Shown here in pieces: positions 9,985-20,303 of a stretch of 64,000 nucleotides of DNA. The number at the start of each line of letters is the position of its first letter. Position 1 is the stretch's first letter. Location: assembly GCA_963576725.1 (NCBI GenBank), contig OY755243.1, positions 35,439,846-35,503,845 of the forward strand, in the 5' to 3' direction. This stretch comes from Azorinus chamasolen. Its lineage: Eukaryota; Mollusca; Bivalvia; Cardiida; Solecurtidae. The position numbers were made by a program, and so were the translations under genes. Below the pieces are notes generated by a model. That model saw only the letters and a program-made list of their open reading frames with translations. It did not search any database and was not told the DNA's origin.

Positions 9985-10278
9985 CTGAGCAGACAGTTGA
10001 GTTATGTTAGCAAGGTACAACTGTCGTGTTGTCATGAACATTTGAAACATTTGTTAACCCTTTCTCTGTTTCAATACCTACTATTCATGGACAGACTAGT
10101 TATAATGAAATATGGAAGGTGGAATACTGTAACCATTGTAGAAAGTAAAGAAACAGATCTTTCAAATCCGACTAGCAAACTGAACAGACACTGATCAAAC
10201 GCGTTTATATGAACAGACGGTTGTGTTATATTAGCACGGTACAGCTGTCGCATTGTCGTGAACATTTGAAATATTGTT
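9985..10278. repeat. Direct repeats of ~70 bp flanking an A2 element
   Basis: 9985-10055 and 10208-10278 are about 80 percent alike. Shared blocks include GCAGACAGTTG / GAACAGACGGTTG, ATTAGCACGGTACA, and TGAACATTTGAAA. They bracket the A2 at 10054-10207 and are far too long to be its target duplication. Confidence 0.75.
10054..10207 (-). mobile_element. MITE family A2, truncated
   Basis: TTAACCCTTTCTCTGTTTCA start, AATGAAATATGGAAGGTGG and AGTAAAGAAACAGATCTTTC arm, then half a core (GAACAGACACTGATCA) before the end is lost. Confidence 0.7.
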
Positions 10279-10324
10279 AATACATAAGAACCTTTCTTAA
10301 GCAAAAAATTATTATTTGAACACC

Positions 10325-10394
10325 GGGTCTTAAGAAGAAGTTGGTTGCTTAATGAAGGGCAAAATACTTCAGTAAGCTCTTATTTCTAATGCTT
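10325..10394. mobile_element. MITE family B, left-arm fragment
   Basis: GTTGGTTGCTTAATGAAGGG and CAGTAAGCTCTTATTTC match the left hairpin arm of B. The fragment stops where the 12-bp array begins. Confidence 0.45.
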
Positions 10395-11110
10395 GTAATA
10401 ACTGTTTGGATACTGTTTGAAGTACTGTTTGCATACTATTTGTATAAATGATTTAATTACTGTTTGGATATGGTTATATTACTGTTTTTGGTTACTGTTG
10501 TTATTACTGTTTGGGTTACTGTTTGAATAACTGTTTGGGCTACAATTTTGAATACTGTTTGGGTTACTGTTTGGATTACTATTTGAGTAACTATTTGGGT
10601 AATTGTTTTGATCACTATTTGGATTATTGTTTGGGTTACTATTTGGATTACTATTTGGGTTACTATTTAGGTTATTGTTTTGATCACTATTTGGATTATT
10701 GTTTGGATCACTATTTGGATTACTGTTTGGGTTACTATTTGGATTACTATTTGGGTTACTATTTAGGTTATTGTTTGGATCACTATTTGGGTTACTGTTT
10801 GGATCACTATTTGGGTTACTGTTTGAATAACTGTTTGGGCTACAATTTTGAATACTGTTTGGGTTACTGTTTGGATTACTATTTGAGTAACTATTTGGGT
10901 AACTGTTTTGATCACTATTTGGATTATTGTTTGGATCACTATTTGGATTACTGTTTGGGTTACTATTTGGATTACTATTTGGGTTACTATTTAGGTTATT
11001 GTTTGGATCACTATTTGGGTTACTGTTTGGATCACTATTTGGGTTACTGTTTGGGTTACTATTTGGATTACTATTTGGGTTACTGTTTGAGTTACTGTTT
11101 GAGTTACTCA
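10395..11110. repeat. 12-bp minisatellite, about 60 units
   Basis: Variants of ACTGTTTGGGTT / ACTATTTGGATT repeat with a 12-bp period. A higher-order duplication is exact over tens of bases at 300 bp (25 units): the block CTGTTTGGGCTACAATTTTG occurs in both lines. Because 12 is divisible by 3, frames stay open on both strands. The minus strand would read Asn-Pro-Asn-Ser repeats (210 codons from an ATG at 11111), the plus strand Leu/Tyr/Gly-rich. Coding is not supported by any flanking exon signal. Confidence 0.9.
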
Positions 11111-11419
11111 TAATTATTAATTATAGCAAAGCCTCTATACAGCATTCACCTACATGATTCTATCCCTGAGTCTCTCAGACAGTCGGACGATTAATGCAGG
11201 ACGAAATTTACGCATAAATCCCCCTTTAATTCTGTTTTAAGCCAGCACATATTCTTAAACACATGCGTTTATTAAATAAATTTTATTGTTCAATCTATTG
11301 TTGCAGCAGACATTTACACAATATAGTAGATCACATTTTTTGTGTAATCGCTTTAGGGTGACCAACTTAACTTTGTAAATATAGCAGATTAGACTCAATA
11401 CATATTATAAGTATCACTT

Positions 11420-11640
11420 TTTATTCTACTTTTGCCAAGTCCAATGCTTTATAAAGCAGCAGTTCAATCCTCTGGCAAATCTGTCCCATTCACAATGTCT
11501 CTCTTAGCTTTAAAAGCAAAACCAATCCCTTCTTTACATCCGAAAAAGGTTTGTTGTCCTAAGACACGATTGGTTTCGAAGCAGGTATCTGGTGAGTGCC
11601 AACCACAGTCCAAGCTCATTTGTAGACTTAGTGATTAGTG
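11420..11640 (-). pseudogene. Possible Ty3/Gypsy-type gag fragment
   Basis: A 51-codon minus-strand ORF (11464-11619) has unusually protein-like composition and contains GQQTFFGCKEG and KRDIVNGTDLPE. Directly after its stop another frame reads LLYKALDLAKVE. The order RD-IV-G ... L--KALDLAK-E resembles the end of Ty3/Gypsy gag capsid regions as I know them. A frameshifted, stop-broken relic would explain the frame change. No protease, RT or LTR is nearby, and the family match is from memory only. Confidence 0.3.
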
Positions 11641-11725
11641 TGCATTGCCAGATTAGATGAATTTTATAGCACTGACGATAAAAAGCGCCGTAAGCAATTA
11701 TAACCGCATGAATAGAGGAATATGC

Positions 11726-11928
11726 TTAACCCTTATCGTACTGCCACCCGGCTAGCTATGACAGACAGTCTGGATTCATATGAGACTATAGGTGCCAAAT
11801 ACGGATCCAAGCTGTTTGACACTTGTTCAGTAGTTTCTCAAAAGCTTGAACGTATCGGAACTCAGTGGCTATTTCAGCAGATCAGTTTTGGAGCGGACAT
11901 TATTTCTTTCAGTATGGGAAGGGCTAAC
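11726..11928. mobile_element. MITE family E
   Basis: TTAACCCTTATCGTACTGCC start, core CAGTCTGGATTCATATGAGAC with ACGGATCCAAGCTGTTTGAC, and arm TTGTTCAGTAGTTTCTCAAAA. It ends GGGAAGGGCTAACC. Confidence 0.6.
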
Positions 11929-11974
11929 CCTTCATGGTGCTGATGTAAAAGAATAGTCACTGTCAACTCAGCTC

Positions 11975-12150
11975 TTTAGCTGACAAACATTGTCGTCTGC
12001 AAAATGTGTCGTCTGCTACAATTTTCGTTCATTCATTTTTCTCCCATTTTCTTTCAACATCCAATACAACAAAAACAAATAGTTTGGATCCTAATAAGAT
12101 ACCTCGTTACACAGTGTCTCATCTGGATCCATGCGGTTTGTAGAGACAAG
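11975..12150. mobile_element. MITE family E, long-arm variant
   Basis: ATTGTCGTCTGCAAAATGTG arm (also seen at 26640 and 44170), then core TTGGATCCTAATAAGATACC with GTGTCTCATCTGGATCCATG. Ends are unclear. Confidence 0.55.
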
Positions 12151-12700
12151 CGGTTTATAGAGACAATCAAACATGAGAAATTGGCAGCAAAGAGTTACAG
12201 GCAATGTATTTTGTATGAAAAGGTAAATTTAGAATCTTCTCAGTTTGGAAAGGACAATCATGCAAATCCTTACAAGAAAATTCCTCCAGAATTCCTCTGA
12301 TTTGAGTCTACATTGTTTGCAAATTTAATACTGAAGCTGTTTTCCGCGGATTGAAGGATGGATTCTGTTATTAATATTTCAAACGACGGAGAATCCCCAG
12401 TGCGCGTGTAATAACGATAGAGTGGCGGGACTATTTGTCACTGAAATCGTTCGAATGGTCATAATAAGCGTTCTCTTCTAAGGTATCTCAATAAAACTGC
12501 GAGGTGTTGGGTTCTTCGTTATTATTTTTAATGTTTTTAAGGAAATGCAAAATTGATAGTTATGATTAGTATTGGATTCTTTGCTCATAGTCGGAAACGC
12601 ATGATGTAGATTGCATCGCATTCCCATTAGTTTACGATCTATCAACGAAGCTGTTATGAAACAAAACACACAAAAGAAACCGTAGAAGATATGTAGAGTT
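12151..12700. other. Non-coding, family G scrap
   Basis: TCCTCTGATTTGAGTCTACATTG near 12288-12320 is one arm of the G core. The rest has no recognised repeat or exon. Confidence 0.45.
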
Positions 12701-12900
12701 AAACCTGTATCTCGCTGTTAAAATATAATCTGTTAGGGGACCTGGTGCAATTTTGACCTATTTCGATTCGATAAAGCATTTGAAATACTATTTACAGAAT
12801 GTCAACCAGCTTGGATCCTAATAGTCCGCCGAGTTTATGTTAAACTATGTCAATTTCGGTGAAAAGTTCAGCCAATCACAAATTGAGGATTATTTGGTAC
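12701..12900. mobile_element. MITE family E, half element
   Basis: GTTAAACCTGTATCTCGCTG start, CTATTTCGATTCGATAAAGC arm, AATGTCAACCAGCTTGGATCC and CCGCCGAG. The matching right core arm is missing. Confidence 0.5.
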
Positions 12901-12934
12901 AACAGAAGAAGGATTGACAAGAGATGCACAATTA

Positions 12935-14188
12935 TTAACAGATAACCTTTACTCGTTTTATACCAAAGTAACCGCCCTTATGGCGCTGTCTGACACAGTT
13001 GTTAACAGGCAACCCCTTTATTCATATTATACCCAAGTAACCGCCCTTGTGGCGCTGTCTGACACAGTTGTTAACAGGCAAATCCTTTATTCATATTATA
13101 CCCAAGTAACCGCCCTTGTGGCGCTGTCTGACACAGTTGTTAACAGGCGGCAAACCCTTTATTCATATTATACCCAAGTAACCGCCCTTGTGGCGCTGTC
13201 TGACACAGTTGTTAACAGGCGGCAAACCCTTTATTCATATTATACCCAAGTAACCGCCCTTATAGCTCTGTCTGACACAGTTGTTAACAAATAAACCCTT
13301 TATTCATATTATACCCAAGTAACCGCCCTTGTGGCGCTGTCTGACACAGTTGTTAACAGGCGGCAAACCCTTTATTCATATTATACCCAAGTAACCGCCC
13401 TTGTGGCTCTGTCTGACACAGTTGTTAACAGGCAAACCCTTTATTCATATTATACCCAAGTAACCGCCCTTGTGGCTCTGTCTGACACAGTTGTTAACAG
13501 GCGTCAAACCCTTTATTCATATTATACCAAAGTAACCGTCCATGTGGCGCTGTCTGACACAGTTGTTAACAGGCGGCAAACCCTTTATTCATATTATACC
13601 AAAGTAACCGCCCTTGTGGCGCTGTCTGACACAGTTGTTAACAGGCGACAAACCCTTTATTCATATTATACCCAAGTAACCGCCCTTGTGGCTCTGTCTG
13701 ACACAGTTGTTAACAGGCAAACCCTTTATTCATATTATACCCAAATAACCGCCATTGTGGCGCTGTCTGACACAGTTGTTAACAGGCAAACCCTTTATTC
13801 ATATTATACCCAAGTAACCGCCCTTGTGGCTCTGTCTGACACAGTTGTTAACAGGCAAACCCTTTATTCATATTATACCCAAGTAACCGCCCTTGTGGCT
13901 CTGTCTGACACAGTTGTTAACAGGCAAACCCTTTATTCATATTATACCCAAGTAACCGCCCTTGTGGCTCTGTCTGACACAGTTGTTAACAGGCAAACCC
14001 TTTATTCATATTATACCCAAGAAACCGCCCTTGTGGCGCTGTCTGTTGTTAACAGATAACCTATACTCGTTTTATACCCAAGTAACCGCCCTTGTGGCGC
14101 TGTCTGACACAGTTGTTAATAGATATATCGCTACTCGTTTTACCCAAGTAAACGCCCTTGTGGCTGTGTCTGACACAGTTTCCAGTTA
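12935..14188 (+). repeat. 69/72-bp tandem array, ~18 copies
   Basis: CTGTCTGACACAGTTGTTAAC recurs about 18 times. Unit length alternates between 69 bp (AACAGGCAAACC) and 72 bp (AACAGGCGGCAAACC), so all indels are multiples of three. The plus frame stays open for long stretches (126 and 242 codons), reading VVNR(R)QTLYSYYTQVTALVA-LSDT. One TAA interrupts copy 5/6. Several differences are synonymous in that frame (GCG/GCT, CGG/CGT/CGA). No splice sites, ATG context or flanking exon support a gene, so I call it a minisatellite with incidental coding potential. Confidence 0.85.
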
Positions 14189-14370
14189 ATACTTCCTCGG
14201 TTGTTGTTTAAAGCCGATTATTGAGTCAGTGTATGGTATGGACAAACACGGAGTCTTCCGTTTGTTTGCACAGTGGATGGAACTCTCCGTGTCTCCGTAC
14301 CGATTGTCAACACTACAAGTCTAAAAGTATATCAGCCCCGCTGACCTCCTGAATGGATTCGGAGAGATAT

Positions 14371-14577
14371 TTAACTCTATACATGCCAAGTAATTGTTGT
14401 ATGCAAATTTTGACTCCTTCCACAATTCAAATAACAATATTTCTTCCATATCTCGTCAAACTTACGGGGACAGACACTTTGGATCCAAATGAAACTCCGA
14501 GTTACGTCAGCGTCTCATCTGGATCAAAACAGTTAACAAAGCTGTTTATAGAATGGTTATTAGTGGGGAAAAGTTAA
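14371..14577. mobile_element. MITE family E, both TTAA ends
   Basis: Begins TTAACTCTATACATGCC and ends GGGGAAAAGTTAA. The core pairs TTTGGATCCAAATGAAACTC with GCGTCTCATCTGGATCAAAA. Confidence 0.7.
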
Positions 14578-14733
14578 GGTTCGTCATAATGAAATTGATT
14601 TCTGGGCGTCCTAATACAAACAGCAAACACGGACTAATGCTTCATTCATAGTCAAAGCCCAATATATCGCGTTAACTCTTTCACCACCGGAAAGCAACTC
14701 ACGGAGCTTGCTGCAATGGGCGAAATATGGGAT

Positions 14734-15036
14734 TACAGTGAAACCTCTCTGTACCGGACGTTCAATTTAGCATAAATATAGGTCTTAGAGACAGGTGGCA
14801 GCTTAATGTAGTGTGAAAGTCAAGCAGAAAGCTCCTCAAGGAGCTTTCTGTGTGACTTTCACCCTGCATTAAGCAGCCACTTGGGGAGGGCCGTAACCAT
14901 TGTTGGTCGAATTTGTGGCCCGACTCCTCATGAAATGATATATGAAATAATGTATATTTATACTTTTCTTGCCACCTGCCTAAAATTATCTAAAATCTTC
15001 TCTACTAGATTTCCGGTTTAGAGGAGCGTTACTGTA
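14734..15036. mobile_element. MITE family B3 with ~90-bp insertion
   Basis: TACAGTGAAACCTCTCTGTA and GAGGAGCGTTACTGTA ends with the hairpin AGCAGAAAGCTCCTC / AAGGAGCTTTCTG. A foreign stretch at about 14882-14970 sits in the right arm before GCCACCTGCC. Confidence 0.8.
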
Positions 15037-15225
15037 CTTTGCAAACCGTTTGCACCCAGATGAGACTCCGAGTAACTCGGTGTCTTGGTGTCTCATCAGG
15101 AGCAATACTGTATGACACACCACATGCGTTCATATGACTTAATCCGCTCTCAGCACATGTACATACTTGTAAACAGTGTAGACCTAACTCAGAGGCGCGT
15201 CTGATCAGGGTATGCACTGTTCTTC
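15037..15225. repeat. E core followed by H core
   Basis: 15040-15110 pairs CACCCAGATGAGACTCCGAG with GTGTCTCATCAGGAGC, including the conserved A/A mismatch. 15165-15223 pairs AAACAGTGTAGACCTAACTC with CTGATCAGGGTATGCACTGT. Neither has clear TTAA ends. Confidence 0.55.
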
Positions 15226-15486
15226 TGATCATCAGAACTAGTCGAAGTATATCATATGCTGCATTTCCGTACAGAGTAAAACTTGATCAGATTTCTCTTT
15301 GTGGACGTGATATTTGGTCTGATTCTGCACGATCCCTTCCATTTTGAAATTTGGTGTTCCAATGGTTATCGCATGGAAACAGACACAGGCTGGCAGACGA
15401 CTCGTATTGTTTGTCGGAGCAGACTTGTACCAGACACACTGAACCGGATACTCGGAAAACCATTCTGTTTCCGACAAATGCCGATA

Positions 15487-15660
15487 AATTAACCCTTAGC
15501 CTGCTATTAATTTGCATGTGTGTTTAATCACCGATCTGTTACAAGTCTCACTTAATTCCGATTATTTCATTTAAGCTTTTGAGAAACTATTGACCGAGTG
15601 TCGAACAGATTGGATCATAATGAGACGTCGAGAAACTGGAATTACATATGTACGTCATCA
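15487..15660. mobile_element. MITE family E, left half
   Basis: AATTAACCCTTAGCCTGC start, AAACTATTGACCGAGTGTCG arm, and the left core ATTGGATCATAATGAGACG; then it degrades. Confidence 0.5.
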
Positions 15661-15829
15661 GCACGGGAATAGTTCCGTACGAGATATATACCTTGTGACA
15701 TATACAAACAGTTTATTAGGATGAGAAGAATATTCTTAGAATGCTCCATTTTCAAAGTGAAATTATCCATCATTGTGAAGCAGTCGTGTCCATTTAGCCG
15801 GAAATAACGAGACTTTCTAGAAGACTTAG

Positions 15830-15940
15830 AAATTACAGTCTACCCTGATCAGAGACCTCCTGAAGGAGTCCTCTGACCTGGATCTACATTGTTTCCACAT
15901 TTTTGTTAACTCGTTTTTCTCATTCAAAGGATTAAGATGT
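15830..15940. mobile_element. MITE family G core
   Basis: The arms CTACCCTGATCAGAGACCTCC and GGAGTCCTCTGACCTGGATC define G, ending TCAAAGGATTAA. G uses AGAGGACTCC where A uses AGACGGCTCC. Confidence 0.5.
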
Positions 15941-16067
15941 TATTGAAGTGATTCATTTATGTTTTGTCCTTTTTGTTTTTGATTTTGTTGGTTTTCGTTG
16001 GTCTTGTCCCTCTCTCTTCAGATTCTTGATAACATACCAACAAAGAATAAATATTCGTTTCATAATT

Positions 16068-16560
16068 GTGTGCTGTAAAACGCCTCTTAACCGACCGCTC
16101 ACTATATAATTGTCAGTCTTAAAGGCAGGCGATAGCTTTATACAAGAAGAAAAGCATAAATACTGCTTTCTGCTTTACGTCCGTTCTATAATAAGCAGAC
16201 ATCTGTTTTCAAAGATTCTTATTATAGTTACTACATAACCACGTTAATTACTCCATAGAGACACGTTTTGAGATGGCTATATAAATACGGTAAAATCCCT
16301 TTAAACGGGGAATATAGAAGAGAAGAATTTAGATACTTTTATGCATTTATGCAGGGTGAAAGTTATGCAGAAAACTCCTTTTTTGACTTGCATTAAGCTA
16401 CCACGTTCCTTACCACATGCCTTACAGACCTATAATTGAACATGTTCTTGATGGCTGCTTAAAACAGGTTCTGCTGTTATTAATATTCATGATACCCTTA
16501 TTGCTTGCCTGAATATTCATGAGATCAACTGCTAAAAAGGTTCTTCTGTATATTGACGTT
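16068..16560. mobile_element. Two diverged B elements with A1 scrap
   Basis: 16068-16245 has TGCTGTAAAACGCCTCTTAAC and CTGCTTTCTGCTTTACG. 16286-16475 has GGTAAAATCCCTTTAAACG and TGCAGGGTGAAAGTTATGC. An A1 right-end piece (ATTAATATTCATGATACC, TGAATATTCATGAGATC) lies at 16480-16530, before TTCTTCTGTA. Confidence 0.55.
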
Positions 16561-17007
16561 GTGTTTAAGAATTTTCCCAATATCATTCAGATTGGGCATT
16601 TTCCTGGTGAACCAGACGGCTTTATTGATTTGACGCGAAAGAATTCCACTAGATATCTCTACACGAAATGAATGAAATTCTGTCTTCAGGAAATATTTTG
16701 ATCAATCGAATTTCAGAGATCATGGCGTACAAACTGTTTTGAACCAACTCAGATAATGCGCTTTATCGAATCTTATCAAAGTTCACGACGTTTGATAGCA
16801 AGATTGTTAAATCGCTCTAGCGTTCTTTTATAAATAATTGCAGCATTTTGGAAATAACAAAAACAGATCTTTCCATTGCTTCATTGATGTGAATATCGAC
16901 ATAAAAGTGAGCTATAGTAGACATCGTCAAACGGGTAAAAATGATTTAAATGTCTTTGATATATTGTTTTAGAAAGGTTACATTTAAACCATGTTATCAT
17001 GTATATT
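16561..17007. other. Non-coding, nothing recognised
   Basis: No repeat family or exon-like ORF seen. Confidence 0.5.
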
Positions 17008-17192
17008 GACCAGAGGTCCAGGAAAGATCCGTAAATTAAAACATTTTCAAGAATAACTTCTTTATTTCTCCACCAAACCCTATGCTGTGACCACTCTTTA
17101 GAATCGTCTCGAAGAGACGATTCTAAAGAGTGGTCACAACATAGGGCTTGGTGGAGAAATGACGGTTTTAGGACTTGTGTACGCACCTTTAG
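17008..17192 (+). mobile_element. Hairpin element family D, complete
   Basis: Type copy of D: CCAGAGGTCCAGG, GTAAATTAAAACATTTTCAAG. A near-perfect hairpin runs from TTTCTCCACCAAACCCTATG through TAGAATCGTCTCGAAGAGACG and back, then TGTACGCACCTTT. Short subterminal GATGCGTA/TACGCACC repeats. Target site unclear. Confidence 0.8.
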
Positions 17193-17197
17193 TAATT

Positions 17198-17435
17198 ACT
17201 AACCACTTACTTCATAAATATTTATGATAAACTCAAACTTTGATGATTATGGGTATCACATAATGAATATAAATTCAAAATTATCGCATTCTTGTATTGA
17301 AATATGAAATAAATATACATTTATAGCAAAGGCAAACAGCAGACAACCAGTTCTGTTATTATAAACCAATTAAACAGACCCTGATCAGACACTCTCCTTC
17401 AGGTGCTGCCTGGTCTAGGTCTGTTCTGTCTACAA
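17198..17435 (-). mobile_element. MITE family A1, diverged
   Basis: ACTAACCACTTACTTCATAAA start, degraded arm, then a core at 17363-17432 (ACAGACCCTGATCAGACACTC / GGTCTAGGTCTGTTCTGT). Confidence 0.5.
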
Positions 17436-17549
17436 ACGCGTAAAATGTGGGATACAGTGGAGCAAATAGTCACACTAATATAATTTCCATTTGAGTGTTT
17501 CTTTATCGGCAAGATGTTTTTTTCCGATTTGATCATTGGAAAATAATTT

Positions 17550-17656
17550 GCGAAGCATACAATGCAGACCCATCTCAGAGAGTTAATTCATAAGCTCTCT
17601 GACGTGGATCTACATTATTTGTATGTGCCTTTTTAGTGACGCTATGAATGGGTTAA
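17550..17656. mobile_element. MITE family G core
   Basis: ACAATGCAGACCCATCTCAGAG pairs with CTCTCTGACGTGGATCTACA; ends CTATGAATGGGTTAA. Confidence 0.5.
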
Positions 17657-17835
17657 CCAGAGGATCAACTAAGATAAGTAAATTAAAACATTCCAAGACT
17701 AGTTCCTTTATTTCTCCACCAAATCCTATGTTGTGACCACTCTTTAGAATCCTCTCGAAGAGATGATTCTAAAGAGTGGTCACAACATAGGGTTTGGTGG
17801 ATAAATGGCGCTTTTAGTATTTTAGTACGAACTAT
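17657..17835 (+). mobile_element. Hairpin element family D
   Basis: ACCAGAGGATCAAC start, the full hairpin with CTCTCGAAGAGATG apex, GTTTGGTGGATAAATGGCG. A 25-bp direct duplication (ATCTTCTGTTCTGGGTTAA) follows at 17828-17880. Confidence 0.8.
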
Positions 17836-18042
17836 TATCTTCTGTTCTGGGTTAACAAAAATCTTCTGTTCTGGGTTAAGAACGTGACTGACGAAGTTGT
17901 CTTGGTTTGATTGTATGGGACGCCCGTAATGTTTGCTTATGCTAAGTTCTCCTTTTAACATCGAGTGTATGTCTAGATTCTTTTCTGATTTAAATGTCCC
18001 AAAATCTGATATTCAATCCAACTTGACACAATTAACCCAACT

Positions 18043-18288
18043 TTAACCCTTTCACCGCCAATGTCGCAAAAATGCACCACGACAAATATTGCAGTCCCAA
18101 ATCAGAAGCCGCCTTGAAAAGGCGGCGTCTGATCAGGGACTTCACATTTTGTCTCAAACTCTATTTCTACATATGTGCTTTATTCCTTTGACATTTGCAT
18201 TTATCTATCTTATTTCCTTATTTTACCAAATGATTTAACAAAAGTGGTTTGCAGACGACAATTAGAAATTTGGCGCCGAAAGGGTTAA
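18043..18288 (+). mobile_element. MITE family F, complete
   Basis: Type copy of F. Ends are TTAACCCTTTCACCGCCAA and TTTGGCGCCGAAAGGGTTAA. The core is GCAGTCCCAAATCAGAAGCC / GGCGTCTGATCAGGGACT with GCCGCC-GGCGGC apex. The long arm has TATGTGCTTTATTCC and GCAGACGACAATTAGAAAT. Confidence 0.9.
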
Positions 18289-18474
18289 ACACAACTAAAC
18301 TGGAATTTACAAATAGCACGGATCTAGATGAGACAGCGAAGTAATATGGCGTCTCATCAGGATCCAAACTGTTTGACACCCACTCAATAGCTTCTCAAAA
18401 TTTGAACGAATCAGATGTAAGTAAAAATAGTAAACAGATCAGAGCAGACTGTTTTCCCATTCGATAAGGGTTAA
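18289..18474. mobile_element. MITE family E, sharing TTAA with A2
   Basis: Core GCACGGATCTAGATGAGAC / GCGTCTCATCAGGATCCAA with the A/A mismatch; arm ACACCCACTCAATAGCTTCTC. It ends TTCGATAAGGGTTAA, whose TTAA also opens the next element. Confidence 0.7.
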
Positions 18475-18721
18475 ACCTTTCCCTGTTTTTTATTTATTCT
18501 GAATTTCAATACCTGCTGAATATTCATAGACAAAATAGTAATAATGAGATATGGAAAGTGGAACATTGTAGCTATTCTAGAAACTACAGAAACATATCTT
18601 TCAAATTTGCATTAGCAAACAGAGCAGACCCTGATCAGACGGCTCCTATAGGAGCCGTCGGATCTGGGTCTACTCTGTTTGCAATTGCGTGAAAACACGT
18701 TTTTATGAAGCAAAGGGTTAT
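18471..18721 (-). mobile_element. MITE family A2, complete
   Basis: Type copy of A2. TTAAACCTTTCCCTGTTTTT start, TTTCAATACCTGCTGAATATT arm. The core (18614-18682) pairs AGACCCTGATCAGACGGCTC with AGCCGTCGGATCTGGGTCT. End GAAGCAAAGGGTTA. Confidence 0.9.
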
Positions 18722-18724
18722 CAA

Positions 18725-18943
18725 CAGCATGTACAAAAAATGTGTCGAAAGCGACCACTTCACAGAGTCAAATTGTCGGTCTTAAAGAAAGCTGGTGGAT
18801 TGATATATGATGAAAGTAATTCAGAGATCTGCCAAAGAAAGCTGTATGCGTTGCTTTCAGTATGCAGTGATCAACCACCTGCCTTAAAAACCCATCATAT
18901 TTATTATTTAACTGGTTGTTTTCAGGGGGGTTCACTGTAGTTT
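18725..18943. mobile_element. MITE family B, diverged
   Basis: GAAAGCGACCACTTCACAGAG, then GCTGGTGGATTGATATATG and CAACCACCTGCCTTAAAAAC, ending GGGGGGTTCACTGTAG. Confidence 0.55.
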
Positions 18944-19049
18944 CGGGCTGTTTTCGTATATCTAGTCCTGTCAAAGGATTGCCCCGTATTGACACAAATC
19001 TTGAATTGCCCTTTTAATGAATTCTTCAAATGAAAGCAGAATAACACAT

Positions 19050-19210
19050 CTGACTGAGCTTGTTGACCGGGCCTATCTGTAAGGTCTTCCCCAATGTTAT
19101 TTTATGCTAATATCTACTTTAACTTTAAGTGTTTGTCTGTACTATCGTCAAGTTGGAATGTCTAAAGTCTGATATTTTAATCCAAAATGACACATTTTAA
19201 GATCGGTTTA
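19050..19210 (+). repeat. Dispersed repeat family J, copy 1
   Basis: Shares GTAAGGTC, TTTATGCTAAT, CACTTTAACTT-AAGTGTTT and CTGATATTTTAATCC with 20610-20790, and a shorter piece with 17960-18035. No terminal structure identified. Confidence 0.6.
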
Positions 19211-19320
19211 AACCCTTTGAAAGAGGAGAAAATCTGTACGGTCATTTGCAAACAGTGTAGACCCAGAATATGATTCCCAGAGGAACACAGATCAGAGTCT
19301 GCACTGTTTGTCAATCAAAA
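19205..19320. repeat. H core with one CCCTTT end
   Basis: TTTAAACCCTTTGAAAGAGG then CAAACAGTGTAGACCCAGAAT / CAGATCAGAGTCTGCACTG. Confidence 0.5.
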
Positions 19321-19544
19321 TCTGCTAGCAGTTTTAAGCCTTTTATTGTGAACGGGCTGTATAATTGAACACTGATAGACCAATACAGTTTGAATATTAA
19401 GCATTCAAAAGTTAAGCCCCAACGTATTGTTGTGGATGCACGGAATACGTGATGTGTTGATTTACGAGTCATCTGATCATGATTTATACTGTTCGCAATG
19501 TTCAAGCATGCAGTACTAGCTAAAAAGATAATTTTAGAAAGTCT

Positions 19545-19798
19545 AATTAACCTTTTAGCTGTTCAATATCAATGGAAGAAATAATGGCATCATGCATATC
19601 TATTAGCTGATTGTTTATAATGTATTGACCATAGGAGTATTAAAAAGCAGAGGGTTGCTTAATGCATGGCAAAGGTACTACAGAAAGCTGATAAAAACTT
19701 TCTGCATTACTTTTGATCTGCATTTAGCTCCCATCTGCCTTACAGACCAATAGTTATACCTCTTTTTGATGGCCGCTTAAGACAGGTTCTGCTATACA
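19545..19798. mobile_element. A1 left fragment joined to a B element
   Basis: TTAACCTTTTAGCTGTTCAA and GAAGAAATAATGGCATCATG (A1) stop near 19640. There B begins with GAGGGTTGCTTAATGCATGG and ends GACAGGTTCTGCTATA. Confidence 0.6.
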
Positions 19799-20064
19799 TG
19801 TTTTGTGCTCAACTATTATCATAATGAGTACCGTATTATCTAGAATAGGCTAAACATATTTTATTCCTCTTTTTGTTACTGCAATAAGGTTTGGCTATCA
19901 GTTCTACCAACTTAGTTGGACAGGACTTCCATTCAAAAACTAGCATACACAATTGAAGAGATAGTGATTATTTTGGACGCACCATCAGATACCTCAATAT
20001 AAACTGAAGCACTATCAGTTGAGTGAGTGAGGAATAATAAACATTATTGTAGCATTTTTAAAAG

Positions 20065-20170
20065 GAATTTATTGCATTTTGTACACATGTGGTTTCATAA
20101 TGCAGAATGAGAGCAATACAGAAAGCTCCTATAGTGATATCAGTCTGCGTTAAGCAACTACATGTATTTG
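20065..20170. mobile_element. MITE family B, core fragment
   Basis: GTGGTTTCATAATGCAGAATG, AGAAAGCTCCTATAG and GCGTTAAGCAACTACATG. Confidence 0.5.
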
Positions 20171-20303
20171 GAATTATTGTTTTATTGCTCGTTAGCCCCC
20201 ACCCCCCACCCAGAAGTCAGGGGGCGTTTATTACTATATTACTATGTCGAATTAATAAGAGAAAATACTTGTAAATTGTCGTCGACAGAATATGTCTCGT
20301 AGC

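Noticed and set aside
10479..11113. Long open frames (210 and 200 codons) on both strands
   Set aside because: They are forced by a stop-free 12-bp period. There is no splice site or flanking exon, so they are not listed as genes.
12914..14189. Open frames of 126, 242 and 75 codons
   Set aside because: They lie wholly inside the 69/72-bp array and shift frame at its ends; kept as a finding, not a CDS.
15238..15517. Three overlapping frames on both strands
   Set aside because: No splice signals, domain or codon bias; the region has decayed core scraps on both sides.
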